Below, piece after piece: positions 45,401 to 57,268 of a DNA stretch of 64,000 nucleotides. The first letter of the stretch is position 1, and every line of letters starts with the position of its first letter. The stretch is from Adineta steineri (taxonomy: Eukaryota; Rotifera; Eurotatoria; Adinetida; Adinetidae). Where the stretch lies: the NCBI GenBank assembly GCA_905250115.1, contig CAJNOI010000226.1, positions 59,093-123,092 on the forward strand. The letters run 5' to 3'. A program made the position numbers and the translations under genes. The notes under the pieces are model-generated. The model had not been told where the DNA came from and ran no database searches. It saw only the letters and a program-made list of their open reading frames with translations.

Positions 45401-46998
45401 TAGGTATACAAAGGACTATATAACATTCATTTTATTGGATTTGATATAAAACATGAATTAATGGGAGCATGAGTAATTGATCTTGAAGTTTCTGATGATT
45501 CACTGTCAAATCATTGTTAGTTTTTCATTAATTTACATAAATCTACCTATATAGTTTCCTTTGACTCTATTCTCAGTTATATTTCATCTCTAATCAAATG
45601 CTTGACTTAAATTTATTAGCACAAAAAAACAATTTTTCATAAGTTCATCATTCACATATCTTTTTATGTAATGAGCACTACCATAGAAAAAACAAGCCTC
45701 TACAAATATTTCAAATATGAGATAAAAGATTAATCTAAAGATGAAGATAGTATTTAATGTCTATTTGTATAGTTCACTCGATCATCTCTTCAATCAATCA
45801 AGACAAGATAGATAAGATAGTTATCGATCACAGAACATTAATTTTAGATTCTCAATCAAAACTGATTCACCTTCACTCATACTCTGTTGCTAAATTATAT
45901 CTCAGATGATTCATCTATTTTAAAATAAGAATAACGTTGATAATTAACATCATCGCTGAAATCGTATTTAACATAGCTATAAATTACTACTACTAGAACA
46001 ACAACAGCATCAGAAAAGACAGGAATAAATAAAAATATGAAATCATGCAAAATATATATTTGAGTTGAGATGATCCTTCATGACGATTTGTATATTTAAA
46101 TCTGTTCATGTATATTCTCCTGTTGTTTAATGCAACAAATATAAACACAAAAGTTTGTTGTATAGAGAAAATATGTCAACTCAAATACAAAAAACAAACA
46201 ATATTAAATTATTATAAAACGATAAGCTCTTATTCTACCAACTAAACCATATACGAACTTATATTAATGTGTCATTCAATAACTAAATTAAAACTTCAAC
46301 ATACTTCAGTTCTTCATCTCTTGTTCGTTCCTCATGTTAGTTAACAAAGAATATAACACATCTATATTATTCTATCTATACATTATTCTTTACGACAAGG
46401 AAGGTATCATTCAACAGAGGTTTTATATACATAAATAATACTTTATCCATAACTATGACTAAAATGAATTGTTCTAGTTGAGTGTGATGAAATCGCAAAT
46501 GTAAATAATATGTGTTCGTACCTGTTTTACACATGTATGTTGCTAAGAATGGTAAACATACTGCTTGTGATGAACAACATGAATTAATAACGCACACTGA
46601 ACTATTTGATGAACATTTTTGTGTAATATTATTACATGTTTCTAATATTGAACATAAAATACCAGGTGCACAATAACTGATGTTATTTATTGTTCGATAA
46701 TCAAAACAAGGTGTTGATGATGAACGACAATTATCATTATTAATATTAGTTAAGTTTACATTACATTGTTGTAAAGAACAATTTGATGTTGGATTTGAAG
46801 CTGAATGAGGTGATGAAGATAATGTAAACTGAATCGAAACATTATTTTCACTACAAGAATAATTAGATATTTGTGTAGTTTGACCTAGAGAATCCATTTA
46901 TATTGTGATATAGAGTAAAATGAAAAAAGATAATCTAACAAACCTTTAACAGATGAAAGAGACATGATCAGAAATAAGGCAATGACAGGTGACATCAT
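42431..46998 (-). CDS. Secreted Cys-rich plus kelch-propeller protein
   Basis: Three exons: 46998-46944, 46884-46522 and 43422-42431; frame and phase (all phase 1) agree, giving 469 residues. Exon 1 encodes a signal peptide (MMSPVIALFLIMSLSSVK). Exon 2 is a Cys-rich domain with CSENNVSIQFTL, CFDYRTINNISYCAPGILCS and NSCCSSQAVCLP, a module common in bdelloid secreted proteins. Exon 3 encodes seven kelch repeats of about 47 residues, each with HTASVLSNGKVLVTGG and LNSAELYDPSTGTWTTTG forms. These should fold as a seven-bladed beta-propeller similar to kelch/galactose-oxidase domains. The galactose oxidase copper ligands were not seen, so binding rather than catalysis is likely. The 3.1 kb intron holds a TA-flanked MITE (44212-44778); an extra exon there cannot be excluded. 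Confidence 0.7.
43752..45290. mobile_element. Possible degraded element carrying a nested MITE
   Basis: CTCTGGCCTCCGAATGCGAA at the left end and the reverse complement of the right end (CTCTGGGCTGCGATTCGACC) are alike, and GCTATA flanks both sides. The well-defined 44212-44778 element lies inside. Boundaries are tentative. Confidence 0.25.
44212..44778. mobile_element. 567-bp TA-flanked MITE with about 110-bp inverted repeats
   Basis: The left arm CCGAGTGAGACAAAAGTTTC and the inverted right arm CCGGGTGAGGCAAAATTTTT both continue with GCAACACTTTTT, then ATATCTCG, and end near TTTTCAAAAGATGCGCC. Both ends abut TA (44210-44211, 44779-44780). The motif AAAGATGCGCC recurs internally near 44500. 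The ends fit a mariner-type non-autonomous element. It lies in an intron of the kelch gene. Confidence 0.75.
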
Positions 46999-48687
46999 CT
47001 TTTATATGATCGACGAAAAAACAAAGTAGACAGTGACGAATGATTTTTCTTTGCTCTTTTTATCCCATTACTTCCTACATTTCTCTTTTAGTTGAAAAAG
47101 CATAAAACTGTTTCCTTCAACACTTGTTTGTGTTCTTGAAATTCGAAATACATTTCTTTTTTTTTGGTTTATTCACTCAAATTTATTCAAATATTTATTT
47201 TCTAAGTGTCCATTATAGAAGAAAATTTTTCTATGCCTGTCATTTTCATTTCGTTAAAGACTCTTCGCTTCTGTTCTTCCATAATAACTAAAATCATGAC
47301 GTTTTTTCATTCGATATATAAAGTACCTGATCAATCATATAAAATTGTTCTATTGACAAAAGTAAAATAAAACATCACTTGAACAGATTCATGTTTATTT
47401 GATAATTTCTTTATAGGAATTCATTAATTACGCACAACTCTTCGAAGGTAAATAAGAGATTTCGTTAGGGTTTTAATATTCTTTTAATTGCTTTATGTTC
47501 TTATTTTTCATGTAACTTATTTTTTTGAAAAACGTTATTCTTATATAGAGTAAAAAATATTTTGGATAAAATTATCAAATATGAAATTATTTTAGCTAAT
47601 GTTAGTAATTGAAGTTTCTAGAAAAGTAGTTTGTTTATTGTTGATTTTTAGACTTATTATTATAGAAAAATAAAGAATAATTCTTTATCTTAATATCTGG
47701 AAACAGCAAAATTCTAGTTTAAAAGAAGCAATTGTTCATTGGGTTCAGTTATAATTGATGAGATGAGAATTCATTTCAAAAAAAAGAACGAGAAATGATC
47801 TTCTAACAATGAACATTCATCTGTTATGAGTTTATTCTTGTAATTGTGTAAGGTATTATAAGAATTGTAAATATTGAAAAAGAGAGATGATTATTTGTTG
47901 TAAACGCTGTCTAAAATGTTTTTATCATTTTCTGATGTGTAGAGAAAAAATCACAAAAAATCCAATTTTATTCGATATTTTTGTGATTAAAAATCGATTA
48001 AAATGAGACGATTTTAAATCGATTTATAACCAGAAAAAAACTGATTAAAATCGTATTTGAAAAAAATTGTGATCGATTTTAATCACGATGGTTATGAAAC
48101 GTGTTTTTCTTCAAGTGCAATTAGAAAGTCAGACTTCCAATGATTTTTTCGGACTTCTCGCGTTAACAGATGGTAGTTCTAACACTCAGTCGACCTTCGA
48201 CACACTTGGAAACATGACATCAATTCATCGTTAATCGTGTAAACCAAACTGCCAATATATTAGATTAAAATCGCTTCATTTTAATCGAGTTTTAATGGCA
48301 AAAAAAATCGATAAAAATCGGATTTTTCTCGTCTTTTTTTATATGGGGACTTATGAACATAGGAAAAGAATAGAATCAAAGATAATTATGTATTTTATGA
48401 GTGTTTTTAAAAGATGTTGATTTGGAATGTGAATATAAATAAATGATGAATAGAATTCAAGATTTTGTTTATCTGCAACAAGAATATTGTTAAAACTATC
48501 GAATTCTCCATTTGCTTCTGTTATTATACAATGTATCAATTTCTATATTGAATTTTGTTGATAGAAACTATGAGAAAATCAAACAAATAGTATCTACAAT
48601 ATTATTGTGAGTGATAATTTAATTGAATATTTCTTTCAATATTACAAAAGAGATAATATTTTTTTTATCAATTTATTAATAAAAAAA
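46999..48687. other. 1.7 kb intergenic region containing a foldback element
   Basis: Apart from 47942-48331, nothing was recognised; it includes the promoter of the kelch gene at 46998. Confidence 0.35.
47942..48331. mobile_element. 390-bp foldback element with ATCGATTAAAA-rich arms
   Basis: The left arm contains AAAAATCGATTAAAATGAGACG and the inverted right arm AAAACTCGATTAAAATGAAGCG-type sequence; similarity extends about 65 bp to GAGAAAAA at the outer end. The interior has no supported coding. Target duplication not resolved. Confidence 0.55.
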
Positions 48688-50601
48688 TCAGATTAAATCT
48701 CCATTTAATAAACTTCGTCGTTTTTGTTCTTCATCATAGTCATAATCATCTTCATCGTCATAGTCAGATTCATCTTCATCATCATCATCATCATAATCAG
48801 ATTCATCTTCATCGTCATAGTCAGATTCATCTTCATCATCATCATCATCATAATCAGATTCATCTTCATCATCGTCATAGTCATATTCATCGTCATCAGT
48901 TTCATCATCAACTTCTTTAAAATCAAGATATACATCTAATTTTGATGCATTAATTTGAATCCATGAATTTACAGATTTACTAATCGCTTTGCACTTTATT
49001 ACTGATAATTTTGAACATTCTTTTAATATTACTAATAAATCATCAACCTGTTTCATATAATCACATGTAAATTGTTCGATATTTGGAAATACTTGAGAAA
49101 ATAATAGATTAATTTTATTTAAAAATAGTCTTTCATCGAAACATGTAGGAGAAAAAATCTCTAATTTTTTAATATTTTTATTTAAATAATTACGTAATTC
49201 AATAGTATCGAAAATCTTCATCAACTGATGTTCATCGATTTTTAGTGATGAAACATTCGGTAATTCTTTTAATAAATCTAGCAATAATGATGAAGTCAAA
49301 TAAAATTGTCCATCAATTGTTAAATGTTTGATATTTGATAAATTAATAATTGTACGAAATAATTTGATTTCTGTTGATATTATATTTTTTTTATCTTTAT
49401 CGTTATCATAGCTTTCATCTGAATGACGTTTTAATATTAATGATTCAACATTTTTGAAATAACATTTCCAATTCGTTGCAACTAGTCTTGGTGTTAAAGT
49501 TAATGTTTTAACATTATCAAATACATTCGAATTTTTCTTCCATAGATAACCATGTTTATTCGTATTACATGTTAATTCATAATTATCTTTTTCATATGGA
49601 ATTGTAGAAATTGTTGAAGTATGAGTATAAATTTCTAAATTAGTATACCATTGATGTTGTTTATGCCAAAAATCATTTTGAAATTGTTGAAATTTGTTCA
49701 ATTTTTCCATTAGATCTTCAGATTTCTTCTCTTGAAAATAGAATTTGAAAATAGTCAAATATTTTAATGAAGATTCAATAAGTTTTTGCCAATGAATACC
49801 ATCAGACATATAGATATCACTCATAATAAATATTGAAAATATTTTTAAATTTGGCGTATATTTTAATAATAATATAAGATGTCCAAATATAACTTTACAA
49901 TCATTTATAATAAATTCTTTTAAATAATTAGCATTTTTTTTCAATTCCTTGTAGTTATTCATCTCTGAATTTACTAATGTTTGAATATTTAAATATTTTA
50001 ACATTGGTGCATATTCAAATAATTTAAATAACTGAAAATTATCGATCTTAGATTCAGTTATGGTCAATGATGTTATTCCTATTGTTTGATTAATAGATAT
50101 TGATTCAAAATCCAAACGAGGTACTGTTAATATTCGTAACTTTGATTTTGATATTGAGGATATTATTTTTAATGTTTCAATATTTGTACCAGTAAATGAA
50201 AAAGAATATAAATTAGATAAAAATGGTAATATCGATAATAATTGTTTAATATTATTTTCCTTTAAATCAATTAAAGATAATGATCGAAGATTAAGAAATG
50301 TATTTAATGAAAATAAGGAAAGAAATTTTTCAATTTGACCATTTGTTCCATCATTTGATAATTGTAAATAGATAATTTTTTGTTTTATTTCAGGATTTAA
50401 TAGAATGATTCGACAAAAATGATTGAATAAAGATTTTTTCATTTGAGAAAAATTTAAATATAATGAAGTATCTCGAATAAGTTTAGAAAAACGAAGATTT
50501 AATTGATCAAATGAATAAAATACATCTGGTATATTGAGATATTGAAAACATTGAAATAATATTTCATTTGGTAAAAATTCAAATTTCATTTTTATCGTCA
50601 T
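48688..50601 (-). CDS. F-box/LRR protein with a repetitive Asp-Glu tail
   Basis: A single-exon protein of 637 residues from the methionine at 50601 (MTIKMKFEFLPNEILFQCFQ); an upstream in-frame ATG at 50739 exists, but the added part is unlike an F-box N-terminus. The F-box is LPNEILFQCFQYLNIPDVFY with SFDQLNLRFSKLI. It is followed by irregular leucine-rich repeats, for example NTFLNLRSLSLIDLKENNIK, LPFLSNLYSFSFTGTNIETL and LSNIKHLTIDGQFYL, ending with an acidic low-complexity tail. It would act as a substrate adaptor in an SCF ubiquitin ligase. Unlike the broken copy at 1-3786 it has no frameshift. The acidic tail is unusual for the family. Confidence 0.8.
   Translation of the reverse strand: MTIKMKFEFLPNEILFQCFQYLNIPDVFYSFDQLNLRFSKLIRDTSLYLNFSQMKKSLFNHFCRIILLNPEIKQKIIYLQLSNDGTNGQIEKFLSLFSLNTFLNLRSLSLIDLKENNIKQLLSILPFLSNLYSFSFTGTNIETLKIISSISKSKLRILTVPRLDFESISINQTIGITSLTITESKIDNFQLFKLFEYAPMLKYLNIQTLVNSEMNNYKELKKNANYLKEFIINDCKVIFGHLILLLKYTPNLKIFSIFIMSDIYMSDGIHWQKLIESSLKYLTIFKFYFQEKKSEDLMEKLNKFQQFQNDFWHKQHQWYTNLEIYTHTSTISTIPYEKDNYELTCNTNKHGYLWKKNSNVFDNVKTLTLTPRLVATNWKCYFKNVESLILKRHSDESYDNDKDKKNIISTEIKLFRTIINLSNIKHLTIDGQFYLTSSLLLDLLKELPNVSSLKIDEHQLMKIFDTIELRNYLNKNIKKLEIFSPTCFDERLFLNKINLLFSQVFPNIEQFTCDYMKQVDDLLVILKECSKLSVIKCKAISKSVNSWIQINASKLDVYLDFKEVDDETDDDEYDYDDDEDESDYDDDDDEDESDYDDEDESDYDDDDDEDESDYDDEDDYDYDEEQKRRSLLNGDLI
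48735..48905. repeat. Imperfect GAT/GAA coding repeat (Asp/Glu/Ser/Tyr tail)
   Basis: The minus strand encodes repeated units such as DEDESDYDDDDD and DEDESDYDDEDD. The DNA repeats about every 30-50 bp (TCATCATCATCA, GATTCATCTTCATC), so it is probably length-variable. It lies wholly within the F-box reading frame. Confidence 0.7.
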
Positions 50602-51121
50602 GACTGTTTTTTTATTGTATATATGAAAAAACGATTTGAATAGAAAAGCAAGTGTTAACTTTATAACGTTGTAAATGGATAAAAAATGGTCTAGATCAAA
50701 CTCGAATGTGGCATATGAATAGTCTATATTTGAATTCACTCGATAATACGCGAGGATTATTTTCGATAGGTGTCATACATAATCGAATAGTTTTTTTATT
50801 ATGAAGTTTATCGATATATGAAGTACTCCATAGTTATTATAGTGCTAATCAAAGGAAAATAAAAACTGACTGTAAAATTATAGATAAAGTATATTTGAAC
50901 AAAAGTGTATTGATTTTATTAGAAGAACATTCAGCGAATAATTAATCAATTATTTGTTTAACTATATGTCAAATCAAAGATAATAGATCAGTTAATATTA
51001 TATTTAAAAGTCAGAATAATAATTTTTTTTATATATCCTTTAGTAAGTATGATTAATAACTCAGGATCTTAGACATCGAATTTTCTATTATTAAATTTCA
51101 AGCACATTAGATTCATATCTG

Positions 51122-51843
51122 CAGGGGCGGCGGAGCGTCATTAATCTAAGTGAGGCTCACAATATTTTTTTCTACTGTGGACTTTTATTAAAATATGAAG
51201 CAAAATATGAGTCTTCTTTTTATTAGACCTCAATGAAAACTATGACGGTCATCGTGCAAATAAAACAAATCAGGTCGTACAAAAAAATAACTTTTTCTGT
51301 TCGTTCTTCGATGCGAAAGTTGAACACAGACTTTTCTTTGTATATGTGTCAAAAAGAAAAATGGATGAATGTTTGGACGTTTTCCAGCCATTAAATACAC
51401 TGTGAAGAGGATATCAATCAATCCAATCACTACTGAGCTAATATATTATTGCCGTAATAATATTACGGCAATAATATATATATATGTGTATATGTATATG
51501 CGCTTGAAAAACCCAAACGTTTTGGGAATAAAACATATAGACGAAATGAGAAAAAACTGAACATGCAGACAAGAAAACATGTAAGCAAAGAGGAAAAATA
51601 CCTGAGTACCACATAGACAAGGGAAATATACAAGTAAAAGAAAAGAAAAACATATAAAAATAGATGAACCGCATTGAAAGATAGATACGTCAGAATATAT
51701 ATCTAGGTATGTTAGATGTCGAACATAACAAATTCTAATAATAAAAGATAATATTCAATCCGAAAATAAGTGAGGCTGAGCCTCAAGGGCTGAAAACTAA
51801 GTGAGGCTTAAGCCTCTTGAGCCTCCACACTCCGCCGCCACTG
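51122..51843. mobile_element. 722-bp non-autonomous hAT element with exact 8-bp target duplication
   Basis: The left end is CAGGGGCGGCGGAG and the reverse complement of the right end is CAGTGGCGGCGGAG, typical hAT termini. The target duplication CATATCTG is exact (51114-51121, 51844-51851), indicating recent insertion. Subterminal copies of AAGTGAGGCT and TGAGCCTC lie near both ends. No transposase is encoded. A hairpin lies inside at 51441-51479. Confidence 0.85.
51441..51479. repeat. Perfect 18-bp hairpin containing TAATATTAC
   Basis: The arms ATATATTATTGCCGTAAT and ATTACGGCAATAATATAT-type are exact complements across a 3-nt loop. The loop region includes the nine bases TAATATTAC. The hairpin is inside the hAT element. 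Confidence 0.7.
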
Positions 51844-52437
51844 CATATCTGTATTCCATATCTAATCATTAGTAGATGAAGAATATTCATACTTTACAAT
51901 TTTTTTATTTGTGTATATTAATTAGTTTCTAAAAGGACGAAAGTATTTTTTTAATTATTTAGTTATAAAACAAAATTAAAGTTAGATTATTTTTTTATTC
52001 CGTTATTTTCAATATCAAAATCAAATGTTTCATATTTTTCAAATACGCAGATTTACTAATTCTTTAAATATGGTGATATTTAAATCTTTCGATATTCGAC
52101 AGAATGATAGATCGTTTTTTCATGCATTATTAATTGATAATTCCGTGAATAAATTTAACAATTTTATGAAAAAATTAAATTTTTTTATGTTAGTAATCTA
52201 CCAACACGTCATATCAACCTTAATCATTCAATATTTCTAAAATATACTACTAAATATTCATATTCAAGTATAATTGAAGTTAATTTATATTTAATTCTTG
52301 TATATGGGATTGTATAAAATTGTTTAACTTCACTCAATTTTGTATTAAAACTTTCCGAATGATTACAATATCAAAAATAGAATTTAATAATACTGGAATC
52401 ATCGTATCTAATGTTTAAATTTGAAATAGTTTAATAT

Positions 52438-52740
52438 AAACTAACATAGGTGCCTTCGTATTTGAATTGTAAAGTATAATTTAGATAAACTTTTTGTTTT
52501 CCGTTTCTTTCCCTAAACTAATATAGGCGTCTCCGTTTTCTAATTATAAATTATATAGTGTAGGTAAACTTTTTCTTTTGCCTTTTTTCCTAAACTAACA
52601 TAAGCGGCTTCGTATTACAATTATAAATTATAATTTAAGTAAACTTTTTCTTTTACTTTTTCTCAAACCAACATAGACACCTTCCAACTCTAACTATAAA
52701 TTTTGGTTTAAAAGATATTTTTTCAGTTGTGAGAATACTG
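52438..52740. repeat. Four-copy tandem array, about 77-bp unit
   Basis: Units begin at 52438, 52515, 52592 and 52665 with AAACTAACATAGG or close variants, and each ends in a TAAACTTTTT-CTTTT block. The 73-77 bp spacing is regular and the units differ by substitution. No coding role was seen. Confidence 0.75.
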
Positions 52741-54498
52741 AATTTCGAGCTTTTTTCCATTTATATTCGAAGTCGAATTAGGCAGCTACTCATAATATGT
52801 ATGAAAGTATGAATATCTTGAGATTTTGAATAATTCGAAAGGATGGATGCTGATGTTCATGATTGTGGTTGCGTTTTGTTTTGTAAAGTTCTAACGTCTG
52901 TTAATTGATATTCTTTATTGTTAACAAAAACCTCATAAAATTATATTTTATTGAAAATAGTTCAATATCTCAAGATATTAATATTTTCATACACTGACTT
53001 ATTTTATTCTTCATCAGAGAATTCTTTTGGGTAGCACCATTCGATACTATGAACCATGCATTCTTGATCTGTTTTTCTCTATCATAATAACAACAAATAT
53101 AATCACAATACTCTTTTGAACTAAGGAGATAAATAAACAATTGTAAATGTTAATTGATATAAAAGACAAGGATGAATAGTATATAGTCAATATATATTAA
53201 AATTACTATATTCGCGTTCTACATAATCTTCGCTAAAAACAATTCAATATCATTAAAATCGGAAAGAAATAGTACCGATCTTTAGATGTTGTAAATAATT
53301 ATGTGTATGGAAGCCGTGCATAATATATTCAAATTTTGAAAAATTATTTTTCTTCAACAAAATATTAGAAGAAAGAAAAGACGTCATTAGTTTAGTTTGT
53401 TAGTTTATCTAATGTAATCATGTAGATGTTTTTGTCTATTTACAGAACATTTGCATTGGTTCCCATTACTTTTTATTCATATGTACTTTTTCTATGAGGC
53501 AACGCACTTTGTATTATTGTAATTATAACTAACTTACATGTTTCCGCAAGCTCGGTTTCCATCGATTCTTTTTTTGTTTGAACAAAAATACAAAAAACTT
53601 TGCAACTAACATTTTCTTCCCCGTACATAATACATCATAACAATATACAAATGAGAGAAAAAGAACGAAAACTAAAGCAAACATTTATCGGACGACTATT
53701 TCTTACCGAGAAAAAAGTACACTGAAATATGTTTTTATGATAAACAATTATTTAACTTACTTTAGAATACTAAAAAACTGTTTGTTTTAGTGTATGTGAT
53801 AAATAAGATGCTTTGTTCTTCATTCGAACTACTGTACATAGAAATCAATCTTAACTGTTTAAATAATTTTCTCCTTGGTGAAGAAAAATCCGATTATCTA
53901 TTGAATTACAAATCATAATATTCTTTTATCAATCAGGACACTATGAAAATCTAAGTTGAGGATGTTTAATTTTGGAGGAGTGTTCCGACCAGTTTGCTTT
54001 AGTTCTCGTGTAAAATCAAAAAGTTTTCATCTCATTATTCTCCTTTTAGATACTAAAGATTGATGTTAATTTATATGAATTGCGTAACAGATGACCGATA
54101 TACATTTTATAATCTGTGTGATAAATTTGAAATATTTAGAATCTGTTTATTGAATAAAAACTAAATGCTGATTATTGTCCTTTCAAATTTAATTTTGTTA
54201 TATCGATCGTTTTTGATATTTGGTTATCTTCTGGATAACTTCAAAGCTCTGTATGTGAATATATTTCTCCTTAAACAACATTTAAACACAGGAAAATCGT
54301 ACCTGAATGGATTTTTTCTTGTGTAAACAAAAAAAATCATAGCTAGTTTTTCATCAGAGTGATGAAGTGAATTCAGAGAAAAAAAAGAGACAGAAAAAAA
54401 GAGAGAGAGAGAGAAAAAAATAGAATCTATCGCTCGATAAATACTCAGTGTTCTGCTATGAGTTAAATTCGTTTCATCAGCTTACAGTCTAGTTGGTG

Positions 54499-57268
54499 AT
54501 GGCTTCAGCAAGAGTTTATATATGGATTTCATTCATGATTATCACACGAACAGTCGAACAAGATATACGATCAGAGCAAATGTTTTTAATACCTGATGCT
54601 AAATTTCAATGTGCCAATACAACTTGTTTACCATTCATTAGCGTTATTACAACAGACATTAGGAATTGTCAATTTGCCTGTTTAAGCCAAAATCAATGCA
54701 CAGCAGCAACTTTTCATCGTTCAACTTCTAATTGTGAATTATTTGATAATATGTTGAACCAAAACGGAAATATGTTGGCTGATGTCGATGCTACTAGCAT
54801 CAATGTTATTAGTGGAACACGATTTCCACCTGGTAAGTATAAAAATAGAATAGATTTAGAAGAAAATATATGTGTGGCAGAGATATTGAACACATCTATG
54901 TATAAATTACAGATCGGTTTGCCTCAAAATGATAGAAAAAATACAGCCGGAGTCTTTTCGAAAATAATTCCTTTTGAATTAAATGATCCTATTTTCAGAA
55001 TTCGGCTTTGAAAATACCTTAGTAAAACGAAATCTCTGTGACACTTTAAGCTAAATGATCAATACCATTGAATATTAAAAGAATAATGAAGAAAAAATAA
55101 GATGATGATTCCATTAAAAAGGTCTATGGATATTTTGCTTTCCATATTCATAAATCTATACAAAATATTGTTGTTTATGAAACAAATTTTCATCAAAATT
55201 CCATAGAAATATAACGCATTAGACAGATCCTTAGGAAATAAATAAAAACTTACAGTATTTTTTCGATTAAGATCATGATCACAAGTAATTTGAGGATAGT
55301 ATTACACCTCGTTAAAAATCATGCAGAAAAGTTGACCTTATATTGGAAATCTGTCACTTCTGAATATAACCTAAATATGTCATATGAAAGTTTTCCTGTC
55401 TTAGAGAGATTCTCTTAACAATACAACTAGATACACCGCAATAATGACGAATTCTGAGAAGAAAATTATAAATTAGGCCATTTCAATTGCGTGATCTTAT
55501 CTCATTCAGTCAGAATAAGTTTCTGATTAGAATCTCATCTTAAATGAAAATAAAAGATTTCAAGAAAAGTATCAATATGCGAGTTTTATAAGACTCTATT
55601 TGTGTAATTCGAAAAGTTTCTTTATTATTAAACTCGTTGATAAATACAAATTGAGTTCTCAAAATTATTATAATTGAAATACAATTAAAGTAAATATCGT
55701 AAAACTACAAGTATAATGGAAATCATTTAAATATTTTCTGTTTTAATATAATCAATTCATATTTAATGTCGATACATCCTTGTAGAAAAGGAGAAAAAAA
55801 TCTTATCCAATCGTTTAGACCCATTTTAAATTCTTTTTCAAAATAGAAACGACTACAACATCAACAACATCATCAACAACAACGGCAATACCAAGTGAGT
55901 ACTATACTAAGTCATTTATAGTAACTCAAAGGATGATTAATAGAAGTGATGATATTCAAAAGTTTTGATTTTAATTATTAAATGATTGCCATCTAGATAG
56001 ACAATATTAGGGAACATTTTCTATTGAAAGTTGAAATAATACCAATTTTTGATGACTTGATTTGATCTAAACTCATTCAAATATGAATATTCCCATTCAG
56101 TCAAACAGTATCAGACGAAAATATTGTTAATAGAGAGATTTTCATTTGATGGCACCCGATGACCATTCTAGTAATCACTTATACCCACCCACTCTCAAGA
56201 TGATTCGAGTAATTCTACACGTTGACGTACTAGTTGACATAATATCGACATGAGGCATGTCTATCAGCACCTAATCTTAGGTTTGAAGTCACATTTGTAT
56301 AGGGTTGAGTAATTCAAAAAAATATTGCAGTAATTTAAAAAGCAAACTTCAAACTTAAGAAAAACGCCTTTCGACACCATCAATTAACCCTTAATGTACT
56401 GATTTTATCGTGAGAACGATACGAGAACTATATTTTTCTACTCACATCTATTGTTACCTATATCTTGACATATACATACACCACCTATCTAAGATGGTGA
56501 AAGTACATATTGTTTACAAGATGTTGAACTATGTAGAATAAGTTTCATTTAAATTCCGAAATTCGATTATTATTCATCATAACTAAGTTGTAGGACAGTG
56601 TTTGAGTTTCGTCAATTCGCGACATCAATAGTACTCGAAGAATATTTATGAAGACGTTTATAACTTATTTTTTATTAACTTGATTTACCTTTCCATAATG
56701 AATCTTATATTAGCCATAAAAACAAAGAAGTTTATTGAAGGTTTGAAATCATTTAATTTGTGATCAATAGATAGACAACTTATGCACCTGTGAGATTCGA
56801 AGTCATTTTAAGAACAAAATGTTTTTTCTCACTTTTCTGCCTTATCTAGAATGGATAATGACAGGAAACATGCGTATCGGACGATCGCGTCACACAGTAT
56901 CTACATTAGCAAATGGATCAGTATTAGTTACTGGTGGCTACAGCGGTAGTTATCTCAACAGTGCTGAGTTATACAATCCATCAATAGGCACTTGGACCAC
57001 CACAGGAAACATAAGTGCCGGACGAGAATATCACACAGTATCCACATTAGCAAATGGATTAGTATTAGTTGCTGGTGGACAGAGCAGCGGTAGTACCTAT
57101 CTCAATAGTGCTGAATTGTACAATCCATCAACAGGCACTTGGGCAACTACAGCAAACATGAGTATCGCACGAGAATGTCACACAGCATCCATATTAGCAA
57201 ATGGATTCGTATTAGTTGCTGGTGGACAGAACAGTGGTGGTTATCTTAATAGTGCTGAGCTTTATTAA
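54499..57268 (+). CDS. Secreted PAN-like plus Thr-linker plus kelch protein
   Basis: Exons 54499-54832, 55847-55894 and 56850-57268; all junctions phase 1; 266 residues. The N-terminus (MASARVYIWISFMIITRTVE) is a signal peptide. The domain that follows (FQCANTTCLPFISVITTDIR, CQFACLSQNQCTAATFHRST, NCELFDNM) has the Cys spacing of PAN/apple domains. Exon 2 is a symmetric 16-codon linker (TTTTSTTSSTTTAIP), likely O-glycosylated. Exon 3 has three kelch repeats (HTVSTLANGSVLVTGG, LNSAELYNPSIGTWTTTG and similar). Three blades cannot close a usual six- or seven-bladed propeller, so it may oligomerise, be a truncated gene, or have unrecognised exons in the long introns. It resembles the kelch gene at 42431-46998. 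Confidence 0.65.

Larger units (their letters stand above)
50602..54498. other. 3.9 kb intergenic region with a hAT element and a tandem array
   Basis: Contains the hAT element at 51122-51843 and the 77-bp array at 52438-52740. The remainder is AT-rich, with a purine-rich run near 54386-54421, and no gene was recognised. Confidence 0.4.

Noticed and set aside
48724..48939. Long plus-strand frame rich in Ile/Phe opposite the F-box acidic tail
   Set aside because: It is the antisense of the Asp/Glu codon repeat; hydrophobic composition is a by-product and there is no start or splice context.
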